DNA of 64,000 nt from Phycisphaerales bacterium. GTDB lineage: Bacteria > Planctomycetota > Phycisphaerae > Phycisphaerales > UBA1924. Each line of letters opens with the position of its first letter. Position 1 is the first letter of the stretch. The position numbers were made by a program, and so were the translations under genes. Shown piece by piece: positions 35,575 through 44,802 of the stretch. The notes below the pieces were generated by a model that had not been told where the DNA came from, ran no database searches, and saw only the letters and a list, made by a program, of their open reading frames with translations. The stretch lies in assembly GCA_020847175.1 (NCBI GenBank), contig JADLCM010000003.1, forward strand, positions 1 through 64,000, in the 5' to 3' direction.

Positions 35575-35663
35575 TGCGTATCGACACCCGCGCCGCGCTC
35601 GCCCCCGTACACCCGTCCCGGCGCCCGTGCAACCCTCGCGCCGCCCTCGCTGAATAACGCGGC

Positions 35664-36722
35664 ATGAACGCAACCCTCCGGCGCGCCCTCCTCGCCCTTG
35701 CGGGCTCGTGTGCGCTTTGCCCGGGCGCCCACGCGAAGGCTCCGCCCTCGGTCCCGAGCGCGGAAAAGGCCGCCGTGCGCGAACCCGCCGGCGGCGTTGA
35801 AGCGCTCACGCTCGAAGCGGAGCGCCTGCGCGACCTTGCCCGCTCCGAAATCGCCCGCGCGATGCTGGACGAAGTGCCGCGCCTGCCCCGGATCGAGCCG
35901 CGCCCCATGTTCGTCGACCGTCAGGCGCGCCGGTATTACGCCCCCAGGTCCGTCGAGGGCATGACTGAGGAGCAGAAGAAGCGACTCGAACCCTTCGACG
36001 CCGACGAGAACCTCTACTACACCACCAAGTACGGCTCGCCCCTGGCTTACCTCCGCGCGTTCGACCTTCTCGGCGCGCAGATGCCGACCCTCCGAGGGGC
36101 TCGCCTCCTCGACTACGGCTACGGCACCATCGGTCACCTCCGCCTCGCGGCGCAGTGCGGCGGCGAAGCGGTCGGCGTTGATGTCGATCCCTTCCTCACC
36201 GAACTCTACTGCCGCCCGGAAGACCAGGGCGCACTGCCGGGCGGGGGCCGCCTCCGGCTCGTCAACGGGTCATGGCCCGGCGACGCGGCCGCGCGCGAGC
36301 AAGTGGGCGCCGGCTTTGACGTGTTCCTCTCCAAGAACACGCTCAAGAAGGGCTATGTGAATCCGGACGTAGAGATCGACGACCGCATCCGGCGCATGAT
36401 GCTCGAACTCGGCGTGGACCGGCTTGACTACCTTCGCGCCGTCCACGACGTCCTCAAGCCCGGGGGCATCTTCCTCATCTACAACATCTGCGGGCCGCAG
36501 GCTCCGGAAGACCAGCCGTATCTCCCGATGGCCGACGGCCGCTGCCCCTGGACAGTCGATGAACTCAATGCCGCGGGGTTTGACGTGATCTTCCATGACA
36601 TCGACGACCACCTGAGCATCCGCGCGCAGTCACGCGCCCTCGGCTGGGACCAGCCCCCCTATTCCATGGACCTCGACCACGACACCTTCGCGTGGTACAC
36701 CCTCGCCAGGCGCAGGCCCTGA
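35664..36722 (+). CDS. Methyltransferase-like protein with an apparent signal peptide
   Basis: A 352-residue protein. The N-terminus (NATLRR, then ALLALAGSCALCPGA, then HAKA) looks like a Sec signal peptide. The body has a Rossmann methyltransferase pattern: LLDYGYGTIGHLRLAAQ as motif I, VGVDVDPF as the acidic turn, and DVLKPGGIFLIYNICG as the typical post-motif strand and helix. Export of a SAM-dependent enzyme is unexpected because SAM is not available outside the cytoplasm, so the start or the catalytic status is open. A shorter start (for example the Met at residue 68) would remove the signal but also conserved-looking sequence. It is followed after 80 bp by an FMN reductase on the same strand. 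Confidence 0.65.
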   Translation: MNATLRRALLALAGSCALCPGAHAKAPPSVPSAEKAAVREPAGGVEALTLEAERLRDLARSEIARAMLDEVPRLPRIEPRPMFVDRQARRYYAPRSVEGMTEEQKKRLEPFDADENLYYTTKYGSPLAYLRAFDLLGAQMPTLRGARLLDYGYGTIGHLRLAAQCGGEAVGVDVDPFLTELYCRPEDQGALPGGGRLRLVNGSWPGDAAAREQVGAGFDVFLSKNTLKKGYVNPDVEIDDRIRRMMLELGVDRLDYLRAVHDVLKPGGIFLIYNICGPQAPEDQPYLPMADGRCPWTVDELNAAGFDVIFHDIDDHLSIRAQSRALGWDQPPYSMDLDHDTFAWYTLARRRP

Positions 36723-36802
36723 GCCGACTTCGGACAACGAACGCAAGAATTGGTCGCTGGTGCCGCGCCTACCTTCACCGGCCCCTTCCCAAGGAGTCGG
36801 TC

Positions 36803-37378
36803 ATGGCCGCCCGAATTCTCGCCTTCGCCGGAAGCGCCCGAAAGCACTCGTTCAATCGCCGGCTCGTCGGCGTCGCGGCGGAGGTCGCCCGCTCGCTCGG
36901 GGCCGAGGTTTCGCTTATCAACCTGGGCGACCTGAATCTGCCCATCTTTGACGAAGACGCCGAGAGCGCCCAGGGTCTCCCGCCCGGCGCCCGCAAGCTC
37001 AAGGACCTCATGATCGGCCACGACGGGTTTCTTCTCTCCTGCCCGGAGTACAACTCGTCGATCACGCCGATGCTCAAGAACGCCATCGACTGGGCCTCGC
37101 GCCCTGTGCCCGGCGAATCACCCCTCGCCTGCTTCAAGCACAAGACCTGCGCCCTGCTTTCCGCCTCGTCGGGTGCGCTTGGCGGGCTGCGCGGGCTGGT
37201 TCACGTCCGGGCCATCCTCGGCAACATCGGCGCCATCGTCCTCCCCGACCAGTTCGCCCTCGCCAAGGGGCACGAGGCCTTCGACGAACAGGGCAGGTTG
37301 AAGGATGAAAAGCACCGCGCCGCGGTCGAAGGGGTGGTCAAGGCGCTCGTCAGCTTCACGGGGCGTCTGAAGGGCTGA
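36803..37378 (+). CDS. NADPH-dependent FMN reductase family protein
   Basis: A 191-residue flavodoxin-fold protein. It has the FMN phosphate loop FAGSARKHSFNRRL at the N-terminus (family GSxRxxSxN), the flavin-contacting SCPEYNSSITPMLKNAIDW, and a later SASSGALGGLRG segment. These are the standard signatures of azoreductase/chromate reductase-type enzymes that transfer electrons from NADPH to FMN and then to quinones or other acceptors. AAGGAG seven bases before the ATG fixes the start. The physiological substrate is unknown. Confidence 0.9.
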   Translation: MAARILAFAGSARKHSFNRRLVGVAAEVARSLGAEVSLINLGDLNLPIFDEDAESAQGLPPGARKLKDLMIGHDGFLLSCPEYNSSITPMLKNAIDWASRPVPGESPLACFKHKTCALLSASSGALGGLRGLVHVRAILGNIGAIVLPDQFALAKGHEAFDEQGRLKDEKHRAAVEGVVKALVSFTGRLKG

Positions 37379-37536
37379 GCAGCGCTTTCATCCCCGTTCG
37401 GATTCTCGGTTTTCGCACCCAAGGGCCCGATTTCTTCCCGCAGAAGTGTCTGGGGTTGCTTTTGCCTTGGATTGAGGCAGCCTAGAACCACAGGCTCGGG
37501 GTGCTCCCGCAGCCATGGTTCTCGGACGGAGCGCCC

Positions 37537-39075
37537 ATGCCCCCAGGCCGGTTTCAGATCGTTGTCCCGCCGTGTCTCCCGCTTGCGCTCGCATTGGGGG
37601 CGGGGTCTTGCCTCGCCCAGCCCCTGACTCCCCTTCGCGAGGACGTCGGGCCGGGCTCGAACATCAGCAACCTCATCAAGTCCGGCGACTGCCGCCTGCT
37701 GCTGATCGGCGACAGCATCTCCAACCGCAACACCGACACGCCGAACCAGTCGAGCATGTACTGGGGCATCATCCGGCGCTGGAGCCCGGACCGCTGGGTG
37801 GGCATCTGCACCCCCACCAACGCGCACGGTCCCACCACGACCATCAATTTCCCCAGCGGCGCCGCCGCGTCGACTCGGATCAAGAGCCTGTCGAATGTCC
37901 CCGGCCAGCGCGAGTTCTCATACGGGTACGAGCGCTTCAGCGGCGCGCCGACGGTCGATGCGCTCTGGTTCGCCGATTCTCCGCCCGGCCGGACCATCGC
38001 CGGCACCGGGCTCGGTGCCGCAGGGCAGTGGCGCGACGGCGACTGGTTCGCCGGAGTGGACCTCGCGGCGAGCTTCATCGTGCTCCGCACACCGGAGGGA
38101 ATCCCGAGCGTCCGCATGGAGAGCCGCCGGGGGGTGAATCAGTTCACGGGCGACCCCACCAGCCTCGCGGGCCCCGTCGAGGTCGTGCAGGTGCCCGCCC
38201 CGCTCGCGCCCGCCGGCGGCACGCAGGCCGAGTTCCGCATCCTTGCCGAGGGAGGCCACAACGAGGGCCTGCTGCCCAATCACCTGCTCTGGCTCACAAC
38301 CCGCATCTACGCCCCCGGGCAGACCGGCTTTCAACTCGACACCCTCGCGGTGGGCGGGTCGCGCCTGCGCGACTGGCTGGCCAACGGCGACTTCGCCTCC
38401 GACACCCACCTGCGCGAGTACCTGGCCGCGACGGGCAACCCCAACCTCATCATGATCCAGCTCGGGGCCAACGACGGCGGGTTCGACATCTTCTGGAAGC
38501 GCGACCTCGAGCGTCTCATCAACCGCTTCGCGTCGCTCTCGCAGGCCAACGGCGCCGACATCCCGTACTACCTTCTTGTGACGCCGTACGGCACGCTCAA
38601 CAGCATCCGCCACTTCCGCGTGCTCGATGCAGCCCAGTTTGAGCACGAAGTGGCCGTGAGCGGCACCGACATCGTCGCCGGCACGCACATCGGGCACATC
38701 AATGTGCCCGGAATCCTCAACGGACCGATCGACCAGGCCCTGCTCGTTGACAACATTCACCCGCGCCCCGAGGGGGCCGATTTCATCGCCTCACTCCTGT
38801 GGCAGGCGATCAGCGATGAGGTCTACGACGGTCGCTGCGTCGCCGACATGACCGGCACCAACGAGCCATCCGACCCCCACTTCGGCGTCCCCGACGGTTT
38901 GGTCGACGCGACCGACTTCTTCTACTTCCTCGACCGCTTCGTCGAGAACAATCTCGCCCGCGCCGACCTCTCCGGTTCGGCTGACCCCAACGATCCCGCC
39001 TACGGGCTGCCCGACGGGGCCATCGACTCCAACGACTTCTTCTACTACCTTGATGTGTTCGTTGAGGGATGCTGA
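37537..39075 (+). CDS. Secreted SGNH/GDSL-like hydrolase with C-terminal GC-type dockerin-like module
   Basis: About 512 residues from the ATG at 37537, which has GGAG five bases upstream. A signal peptide (PCLPLALALGAGSCLAQ) is followed by an SGNH-hydrolase-like domain: block I LLIGDSISN, a later IMIQLGANDGG (GxND block), and the C-terminal DNIHPRPEG block supplying the Asp/His pair. The last about 80 residues hold two copies of an EF-hand/dockerin-like unit (DGLVDATDFFYFLDRF and DGAIDSNDFFYYLDVF) and end in Gly-Cys. This matches the planctomycete 'GC-type dockerin domain-anchored' proteins, where the end is thought to be a sorting signal. It converges on a second protein with the same ending. 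Confidence 0.85.
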   Translation: MPPGRFQIVVPPCLPLALALGAGSCLAQPLTPLREDVGPGSNISNLIKSGDCRLLLIGDSISNRNTDTPNQSSMYWGIIRRWSPDRWVGICTPTNAHGPTTTINFPSGAAASTRIKSLSNVPGQREFSYGYERFSGAPTVDALWFADSPPGRTIAGTGLGAAGQWRDGDWFAGVDLAASFIVLRTPEGIPSVRMESRRGVNQFTGDPTSLAGPVEVVQVPAPLAPAGGTQAEFRILAEGGHNEGLLPNHLLWLTTRIYAPGQTGFQLDTLAVGGSRLRDWLANGDFASDTHLREYLAATGNPNLIMIQLGANDGGFDIFWKRDLERLINRFASLSQANGADIPYYLLVTPYGTLNSIRHFRVLDAAQFEHEVAVSGTDIVAGTHIGHINVPGILNGPIDQALLVDNIHPRPEGADFIASLLWQAISDEVYDGRCVADMTGTNEPSDPHFGVPDGLVDATDFFYFLDRFVENNLARADLSGSADPNDPAYGLPDGAIDSNDFFYYLDVFVEGC

Positions 39076-39167
39076 GCCGGGCTGTGAATCGTGAGCGCGC
39101 TCGGCGCGCCGACCCGCCGGTCCCCGGCTTGACCACTCGACCATGCCCCGGCCCGCGAGCAAGCGCC

Positions 39168-41480
39168 CTAACACCCGAGCACGAACAGGTCCAGGAAGTA
39201 GAAGAAGTCCGCCGCGTCGACCACGCCGTCCGGCACGCCATACGCCGGATCGTTCGGGTCGCTCGCCCCGGTCAGGTCCGCCGCGTCGAGGTTCGCCCCG
39301 GTGAACTGGTCGAGGTAGAAGAAGAAGTCCGCGGCATCAACGCTCTGGTCCGGTTCGCCGTACATGGCGTTGTTCGGGTCGCTTGAACCCGACACGTCCG
39401 CCGGGCAGGGAGAAATCGCGATCTCCCACACCCCGCGCCCCTGCGTCGCGGCGATGATCCGGTTTCGCTCCGGCTCGATCACGAGGTCGATCACGGCGCA
39501 GCGCGGCATGCCGACGCCCAACCGCTTCCACGATCGACCATCGTTCGCGCTCACAAACACGCCCCCGTCGGCGCCGGCAAAGAGGCGGGGCGGGTTGAGG
39601 CGGACGTCCGCCGCCACGGTGTTCACCGGCAGGTCGGGCAGGCCCGCGTCGAGCGCTTCCCACGTCGCGCCGCCGTCGGTGGTGCGCTGCACCTGCGCGG
39701 CCCCGTACCCCGCGCCGGCGAGCAGCGCCGTCATCGGTGCATCCGGGTGCACGAAGATCTCGCGCGTCACGCGCACCCAGCCCGGATGCCCCGACAACCC
39801 GAGCGTAAACGTCGCGCCGCCGTCGCTCGACGCCAGCACGCGCCCGTCGTTCGTCGCCGCGTAGACCCATCCCGGGTCTGAAGGCGCGATCGCCAGGGTA
39901 CGGATCGCCCACGGCGCGCCGAGCGTGAGGTCGTCGGAGAGCGCCGTCCAGGATCCTCCGCCCACGGTGCTCACGAACACCCGCTCGGTCGCGTAGAGCA
40001 TCCGGTTGGGGTCGGCGGGGTCGATCAGGTAGGGCGGAAGGAAGCAGTTGCGACCGGAGATCCCTGAGCCGATGCCGCTCCACGACGCCCCGCCGTTGGT
40101 CGAACGGCTAATCGCCCCCGTGCCCTGCGACTCGCCGAACAGCCGCTGCGGGTTGGTCTGGTCGATCTGCGTCCAGCCCCCATCACCCCCGAGCCGGCTC
40201 GTCCAGACGGTCGTGTCGCCCAGGCGCTGCGCCGTACCGTTGTCCTGCAGGCCCACCATCATGATCTCAGGGTCGGTCGGGTGCGTACTCAGCCCCGCGT
40301 AGCACTGCGTCACGGTCAGCCCGGTGTTGAGAATGTCCCACCCCGTTCCGTTGTACCGGTGGACGCCGCCGTCGTCCCCGACCACCAGCCGTCCGGTCGC
40401 GTCCCAGCCGAAGGCGTGCACATCCGGGTGCGGCAGGTTCATCGTGGTGAAACTTGCGCCCGCATTCTGCGAGCGGTAGGCATTGAGCGCCCCGAACCAC
40501 ACCTCGTCCGGGTTCGTCGGGTTCACGGTCACGAACGTGAACCACCAGCCGTAGGTCGATTGCACCGAACCGATGTTGACGCTCGTCCAGGTGTCGCCCC
40601 CGTTGTCGGTGCGGAACCCCCCCAGCGTGGTCGAACCGCCTCCGGAGGCGTCCGCCGCCCGCGCGAGGAACACGTAGAGGCGGTCCGGGTTCGAGGGGCT
40701 GATCGCGATGCCCCCCCGCCCGATCAAGGCCGGATCGGGCAGGCCGCCCGCCAGGCGCGCCCACGTCGCGCCGGCGTCTGTTGAGCGATACACGCCGTTC
40801 TCGGGCGCGCCGAAGATCCGCCCCACGCAGGCGTACAGGATCGCCGAGTTCGTGGGGTGCATCGCCGCGTCGGTGACTTCGAGGTCAGGCAGGCCCGTCA
40901 GGCGGGTCCAGGTTTCACCCCGATCCTCTGAAACCCACATGCCGCGCGAGCCGTTGCGGCCCGGGTGCCCCTTGGCCGCGGACATCTCCGGAAACCCTCC
41001 CGCCCGAGTCACGCAGGCGTAGACCCGGTCGGGGTTCGCATGATCGACAAGGATGCGGGAGATGCAGCGCCCCGCGAACTCCGCGATGCCCAGGCGCCTC
41101 CAGGTCGCGCCCCCGTCTTCAGAGCGGTAGATGCCCTCTCCCGGACGTGAGTGATTGGAAAAGTTGGCTTCGCCGCTGCCGAAATACACCCGCTGCGGAT
41201 TCGCCGGGTCGAGGGCGAGCGCCCCCGACGCGGAGGTCTCCAACTGATCGGTGAGCGGCGTCCAGCTTGACCCCGAATCAACCGACTTCCACACCCCGCC
41301 GTCCGCGCCCGTGACGTAGTAGACGCCGGGTTCGGCGGGCGAGCACACGACGGCTGACACACGACCGGTCGCCCCGCTGTGGGCGGTGATCTGAGATGGC
41401 CCGATTGAACGCCAGGTCTGGGCGACTGCGCCGGGCGCGCACAGCATCGCCGCCATCCCCAACCAGCGAAGCGTGTTCAT
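39168..41480 (-). CDS. Secreted VPS10/BNR-repeat (sortilin-like) beta-propeller protein with GC-type dockerin-like module
   Basis: A 770-residue protein with signal peptide MNTLRWLGMAAMLCAPGAVA. The body carries many Asp-box-type repeats, for example SVDSGSSWTPL, RSEDGGATWRRLG, RSTDAGATWARL and RTTDGGATWEALD, typical of VPS10/BNR beta-propellers. The C-terminus holds two dockerin-like units (DQSVDAADFFFYLDQF and DGVVDAADFFYFLDLF) and ends in Leu-Gly-Cys, matching the neighbouring hydrolase. It is predicted to be an exported, possibly surface-anchored, propeller of unknown ligand. The start has no Shine-Dalgarno but has a -10-like box six bases upstream. Confidence 0.88.
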   Translation of the reverse strand: MNTLRWLGMAAMLCAPGAVAQTWRSIGPSQITAHSGATGRVSAVVCSPAEPGVYYVTGADGGVWKSVDSGSSWTPLTDQLETSASGALALDPANPQRVYFGSGEANFSNHSRPGEGIYRSEDGGATWRRLGIAEFAGRCISRILVDHANPDRVYACVTRAGGFPEMSAAKGHPGRNGSRGMWVSEDRGETWTRLTGLPDLEVTDAAMHPTNSAILYACVGRIFGAPENGVYRSTDAGATWARLAGGLPDPALIGRGGIAISPSNPDRLYVFLARAADASGGGSTTLGGFRTDNGGDTWTSVNIGSVQSTYGWWFTFVTVNPTNPDEVWFGALNAYRSQNAGASFTTMNLPHPDVHAFGWDATGRLVVGDDGGVHRYNGTGWDILNTGLTVTQCYAGLSTHPTDPEIMMVGLQDNGTAQRLGDTTVWTSRLGGDGGWTQIDQTNPQRLFGESQGTGAISRSTNGGASWSGIGSGISGRNCFLPPYLIDPADPNRMLYATERVFVSTVGGGSWTALSDDLTLGAPWAIRTLAIAPSDPGWVYAATNDGRVLASSDGGATFTLGLSGHPGWVRVTREIFVHPDAPMTALLAGAGYGAAQVQRTTDGGATWEALDAGLPDLPVNTVAADVRLNPPRLFAGADGGVFVSANDGRSWKRLGVGMPRCAVIDLVIEPERNRIIAATQGRGVWEIAISPCPADVSGSSDPNNAMYGEPDQSVDAADFFFYLDQFTGANLDAADLTGASDPNDPAYGVPDGVVDAADFFYFLDLFVLGC

Positions 41481-41486
41481 CCGATC

Positions 41487-41492
41487 ACGCTA
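41487..41492 (-). promoter_or_regulatory. -10-like TAGCGT six bases before the BNR-protein start (leaderless)
   Basis: On the minus strand TAGCGT is followed by GATCGG and then the ATG at 41480. No Shine-Dalgarno is present, which is consistent with a leaderless transcript. Confidence 0.4.
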
Positions 41493-41568
41493 CCGGAAGT
41501 CCCCACCCGGAGCAATGGCTTTGTCCCCTGTTCGGGGGTATCCACGGCCTGCGATGCCGGTGCGTTGC

Positions 41569-42576
41569 TCAGTCAATGCGCGGGTCAATCCAGCGGTAGA
41601 GCACGTCCACCGCGAGGTTGAACAGGACGAGCATGGTCGCAAAGACGAGCACGACGCCGATGATGAGAAAGAGGTCCTTGGTCTGCACGGCATTGACGAA
41701 GTGCTGCCCCATCCCCGGCACGCGGAAGACCCGCTCCACCACGAACGATCCGGTCATCGCGAGGGCCGTCGCCGGGCCGAGGTAGCTCAGCACGGGCAGA
41801 AACGCGTTCTTGAGCGCGTGCTTGAAGAGCACGCGATTCTCGGCGAGGCCCTTGGCCCGGGCGGTGCGCACGTAATCGCTGGTGAGCGCATCGAGCATGC
41901 CCATCCGCGTCAGGCGCGCGATGTACGCGGCGAAAGGCAGGCTCAGCGTCAGCGCCGGCAGCACGAGCCCGACGGGCGACTGGAGCCCCCCCACGGGGCA
42001 CACGCCCAGCCATACGCCGAAGGTAAGCAGCAGGCCCGTCCCGATCACGAAGTTGGGCAGGCTGATGCCGATGAGCGCAACGGCGAGCGTCGAGGCATCA
42101 ATCCACGAGTTCGGCCGCGCCGCCCCGATGACCCCGGCGCACAGTCCGAGCACCAGCGCAATGAGAATCGCCAGCGCGCCCAGCGTTGCCGAAACCGGCA
42201 GGCTCGACCTGATGATCTCGTTCACCCGCCAATCGGGAAGGCGAAGGGACGGCCCGAGGTCGAACACCTGGCGCACCGGCGGAGCGATCCCTTCTTCTTT
42301 CGCCCGTGCCCGTTCCGCGGCGATCGCGCCCGACGCGCTTTCGACCGCGAACCGAGCCCCCGATGCGCTGTAGAGATACGACCCGTAGAACTTCCAGTAG
42401 TTGTCCAGGTTGTACTGCTTGCGCATCTGCTCGCGGATCTCGGGAGGGGGCTGGCGACCCTCGGGGTTGTCCAGCGGGTTCCCCGGAACCGCCCACGCCA
42501 ACGTCAGCGTCAACGTGTAAATCACCGCCAGAATCAGCGGCAACTGCAACAGACGTCGGCCGATCAATCCGAGCAC
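41569..42576 (-). CDS. OppB/DppB-type ABC transporter permease (orphan)
   Basis: A 335-residue protein starting at GTG 42576, where GGAGG lies five bases upstream. It has an N-terminal span (LIGRRLLQLPLILAVIYTL) followed by the usual NPLDNP segment of OppB-type permeases. A periplasmic insert of about 100 residues and five further spans follow. The EAA-loop cytoplasmic motif is seen in DYVRTARAKGLAENRVLFKH, and the end reads DVLYRWIDPRI. It would import or export oligopeptide-like substrates together with an OppC partner, ATPases and a binding protein. None of these lies beside it, which is unusual for the family. The periplasmic insert is longer than usual. Confidence 0.9.
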   Translation of the reverse strand: MLGLIGRRLLQLPLILAVIYTLTLTLAWAVPGNPLDNPEGRQPPPEIREQMRKQYNLDNYWKFYGSYLYSASGARFAVESASGAIAAERARAKEEGIAPPVRQVFDLGPSLRLPDWRVNEIIRSSLPVSATLGALAILIALVLGLCAGVIGAARPNSWIDASTLAVALIGISLPNFVIGTGLLLTFGVWLGVCPVGGLQSPVGLVLPALTLSLPFAAYIARLTRMGMLDALTSDYVRTARAKGLAENRVLFKHALKNAFLPVLSYLGPATALAMTGSFVVERVFRVPGMGQHFVNAVQTKDLFLIIGVVLVFATMLVLFNLAVDVLYRWIDPRID

Positions 42577-42834
42577 CCGCACCTCCGCCCGGGCAACCCA
42601 TGACCCGAGCCCTTCCAGAATACCCGGATCAACCCAGCCTGAGCGACGAGCCCGGAACGATGCCCGCCCAGGCATGGGCCGCACTTCGACCGGCAACATC
42701 ACCAGGCGGCCGGGGCGGTGGCGCTCACTTTCGACCCGGAGGGGGTTCTGCCGCTTCGTTCCGATGAAGTCACGATGCGTCCCGGGCCGGCGCACACACG
42801 CGCCCGACACGCTCCCGCGTGCTCCGGTTCGCAC

Positions 42835-43539
42835 TCAGCCCTGGGGCTTCTTGGGCGCAGGGGCGTCACCCCCGCCGCCCCCGAAGAGCAGTCGATCGAG
42901 AGAAAGTGCCCCCGCCCCCGCGAACAGCGTTGCGATGCTGCACCCGAGCAGGGCGACCTGCCACCCCAGGCTCTTCCAGGCTCCGATGTCGAACGGAGCG
43001 CGGTCGGGCAGGAAACCCCACACCGTCGTGCCGTTCTGGATCGCCGGCCCGATCTCCGTGAGCCACATCGCCGAGAGCATCACGCCCGCGAGGGCCACCG
43101 CACTCAGGCGAGCCACAAACCCGAGCAGCAGGAACCCACCCGCGAACACCTCGGTCAAGGCCGCGGCCCGGGCCAGGTACACCGGCGTCTTGCCCGAGGC
43201 CGCGAATCCCGGCACAAGGGCCATCTTCTTCTCGCCCGCCCGGGCGTGTCCTGGCTCAAAGTCTCCCGGGGCCGACGCCGACTTGAGCAGGAATGCGAGC
43301 GAATACAGGCGCGGCACCTTGGGGCCCTGCACCGTAATGTCCGTGCCGGGGGCGAGCATGGGGTCCACCTCGCTCTGCGCGACAGCCCCCCACTCCACCA
43401 ATTGCTGGGCATTGGCAGGCGTCACCTGCACGTCCCGCTCGATCACCTTGCCCAGCCCCGCCCAGACAAACGTCAACCCCAGCACCAGCCGCAGCATGAG
43501 CGGCGAGATGTTGCACGCAAGCCTCTGACGAAACGTCAT
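42835..43539 (-). CDS. DoxX family membrane protein
   Basis: A 234-residue protein with four membrane spans. The first contains LMLRLVLGLTFVWAGLGKV, the DoxX signature of a helix ending in GxxK. A soluble insert of about 90 residues follows, then VFAGGFLLLGFVARLSAVAL, a third span, and ALLGCSIATLFAGAGALSLD. DoxX-like proteins are small quinone-linked or redox-associated membrane subunits, and the precise role is unknown. GGAGG precedes the ATG. It is divergent from the DNA glycosylase gene across 195 bp and is followed 258 bp downstream by the permease on the same strand; that gap shows no clear feature. Confidence 0.82.
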   Translation of the reverse strand: MTFRQRLACNISPLMLRLVLGLTFVWAGLGKVIERDVQVTPANAQQLVEWGAVAQSEVDPMLAPGTDITVQGPKVPRLYSLAFLLKSASAPGDFEPGHARAGEKKMALVPGFAASGKTPVYLARAAALTEVFAGGFLLLGFVARLSAVALAGVMLSAMWLTEIGPAIQNGTTVWGFLPDRAPFDIGAWKSLGWQVALLGCSIATLFAGAGALSLDRLLFGGGGGDAPAPKKPQG

Positions 43540-43734
43540 CGCAGCACCTCCATGCTCGGCGCGGCATGCCCGCGCCCCTGCCCCGGGCGCGCGTCTGGTT
43601 CGCGCCCACCCCGGCCTCATGATACCGACCAAGAATATCGGCCAAGGGTCTCCCCCGGGTTCTTTGGAATCCGCCTCATTCCTTCTCGCGTGACGCCCCC
43701 GACCCGCTACCGTGCCCGCAACCGGAGCATTCCC

Positions 43735-44796
43735 TTGGCCCACCATGTTCCCGTCCCCGCCGATTTTCTCCTGCACCGAGACGCCTGCTCCTACGGGTAC
43801 TTCCGCCTCGCACCCAACCTCTGGACACCGGACACTCGGACGCTCACCCGCATCCTCGACCTCCCCGCCGGGCCCGTCACACTCCATCTGACCCAGCCCC
43901 CCGGCGGGGGCCGGGGCGACGCCGCGCTGCGAGGCAGGCCCCTGCGGATCGTGCCCTCACGCCCGCTTGATGCCGGTGAACGCGCCGAGGTCTCCCGCGC
44001 CGTCGAGCGCATGCTCCGGCTCACCGAGACCGATGCCCACCTGCGCGCCTTCCACAAGGCCGACCCGCGATGGAAGGCCTCCGGTCGAGGCCGGCTCTTC
44101 CGCTCCCCTTCACTCTTCGAAGATGTCGTCAAGACGGTCACGAGTTGCAACGTCACCTGGCCGGGCACCATCGCCATGAACCGGGCGCTCTGCGCGGTGC
44201 TGGGCCGAGGGGGGGCGTTTCCTTCTCCTGAGCGCCTGCGCCGGGCCCGCCCTTCGACGCTGCGGGCCCGCTGCCGCGTCGGCTACCGGGACACGCGCCT
44301 CATCGCGCTGGCTGACCTGTTCGCGCGAGGCGCGATAGACGAAGCCGCCCTGTGCGACCCTGCCCGCCCGGACGACGCCGTGTTCAAGGAGCTCCAGGAG
44401 CTGCCCGGAGTCGGGCCCTACGCCGCCGCGAACATCATGCAGCTGCTCGGTCGCTACGCCTTTCTGCCCCTGGACTCCGAAGCCCTGCGCCACGGCCGCA
44501 CCGTGCTCGGGCACTTGGGCACCGATCGCGAAGTCCTGAACGCGGTGCGCGCGCACTTCGCCCCCTTCGGGGCCCACGCCTTCCGCAGTTACTGGCTCGA
44601 ACTCTGGGCCCATTACGAGGCCAAGGAGGGCCCGGCGTGGGAGTGGCCCCTGCCCCGACCCCCCAAGACCCCCGCCCCTCGCGCCGGCCGGCGCCCGGGC
44701 GCACGCGCCGCCAGGAGGCCCCCGTCCGAGAAGCCCGGCGCCCACACCGGCGCCGCGGCTCGACAGGGCAACCCGCGCACCCCGCGCGGCGAATGA
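43735..44796 (+). CDS. HhH-GPD DNA glycosylase (3-methyladenine/8-oxoguanine type)
   Basis: About 353 residues from TTG 43735, which has GGAG upstream; no in-frame ATG lies nearby. It has an N-terminal beta-rich domain and a helical HhH-GPD domain. The hairpin motif ELPGVGPYAAANIMQLLG is followed by the conserved acidic position in FLPLDSEALRHG, as in base-excision glycosylases that remove alkylated or oxidised bases. There is no iron-sulfur cluster motif. The C-terminal about 70 residues are a basic, Pro/Arg-rich disordered tail. The APH-like kinase gene begins six bases after its stop. Confidence 0.82.
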   Translation: MAHHVPVPADFLLHRDACSYGYFRLAPNLWTPDTRTLTRILDLPAGPVTLHLTQPPGGGRGDAALRGRPLRIVPSRPLDAGERAEVSRAVERMLRLTETDAHLRAFHKADPRWKASGRGRLFRSPSLFEDVVKTVTSCNVTWPGTIAMNRALCAVLGRGGAFPSPERLRRARPSTLRARCRVGYRDTRLIALADLFARGAIDEAALCDPARPDDAVFKELQELPGVGPYAAANIMQLLGRYAFLPLDSEALRHGRTVLGHLGTDREVLNAVRAHFAPFGAHAFRSYWLELWAHYEAKEGPAWEWPLPRPPKTPAPRAGRRPGARAARRPPSEKPGAHTGAAARQGNPRTPRGE

Positions 44797-44802
44797 TCTC
44801 CC

